A stretch of 5,293 nucleotides of DNA from Bacteroidales bacterium (GTDB lineage Bacteria; Bacteroidota; Bacteroidia; Bacteroidales; SM23-62). The notes under the pieces were generated by a model that was given only the letters and a program-made list of their open reading frames with translations, made no database searches and was not told the origin of the DNA. The stretch spans positions 1 through 5,293 of the forward strand of contig JADHVS010000292.1 in NCBI GenBank assembly GCA_016783865.1, written 5' to 3'. Position numbers and translations under genes: made by a program. Positions 5,256 through 5,293 of this stretch are shown piece after piece. Positions within the stretch are counted from its first letter, which is position 1; each line of letters starts with the position of its first letter.

Positions 5256-5293
5256 TTAAAACGATTTTAGCCACTCTACCAACTTATCGTTAT
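5256..5293 (-). CDS. Possible 3' end of an unidentified minus-strand ORF
   Basis: The minus strand reads NDKLVEWLKSF then TAA (5256-5258), open to the window edge. Eleven codons are too few to identify. Its place, just upstream of the truncated AbiEii, is where an antitoxin partner gene would lie, but this is position only. Confidence 0.2.
   Translation of the reverse strand, partial: NDKLVEWLKSF

Overview
The window looks like a piece of a Bacteroidota chromosome with moderately low GC. Three signs point that way: a TAnnTTTG-type -7 box (TATCTTTG) just before a tRNA gene, a TTTG-N20-TACCTTTC promoter before the abiE pair, and protein families common in that phylum. This is inference from sequence style; no species can be named.

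Layout. Positions 1-488 hold the 3' part of an MscS-type mechanosensitive channel gene, probably host core DNA. A one-base deletion near 427-431 appears to push the last ~18 codons out of frame. A complete tRNA-Cys(GCA) follows at 524-594, with a hairpin terminator inside a larger nested palindrome (599-714). From there the window becomes accessory DNA. The last 15 bases of the tRNA region (581-595) are repeated exactly at 752-766 and again, with one mismatch, at 4342-4356. This is the signature of tRNA 3'-end integration.

Between the second and third copies lies a 3.59-kb module. It holds a complete AbiEi/AbiEii toxin-antitoxin operon on the minus strand (835-2438), a divergent small gene of a DUF6933-like family broken by an in-frame TGA (2519-3019), and a convergent class II Fic protein with an N-terminal DUF4172-like region and a C-terminal winged helix (3057-4163, minus). 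No integrase or transposase gene is visible. Beyond the third copy is a second, different AbiEii-type nucleotidyltransferase (4425-5159, minus). It is cut off exactly before its KGGT motif by unrelated DNA rich in short inverted repeats (5160-5253). The last 35 bases may hold the end of another minus-strand ORF.

How it fits together. The region reads as a tRNA-Cys integration hotspot that has collected stress or defence genes. AbiEi should repress its operon and neutralise the AbiEii nucleotidyltransferase, and a 15-bp imperfect inverted repeat brackets the abiE promoter as expected for an AbiEi operator. The Fic gene has its own leader with four copies of an 11-base motif spaced 34-19-34, which suggests dedicated transcriptional control. 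The broken DUF6933-like gene and the beheaded second AbiEii suggest turnover and decay in this island.
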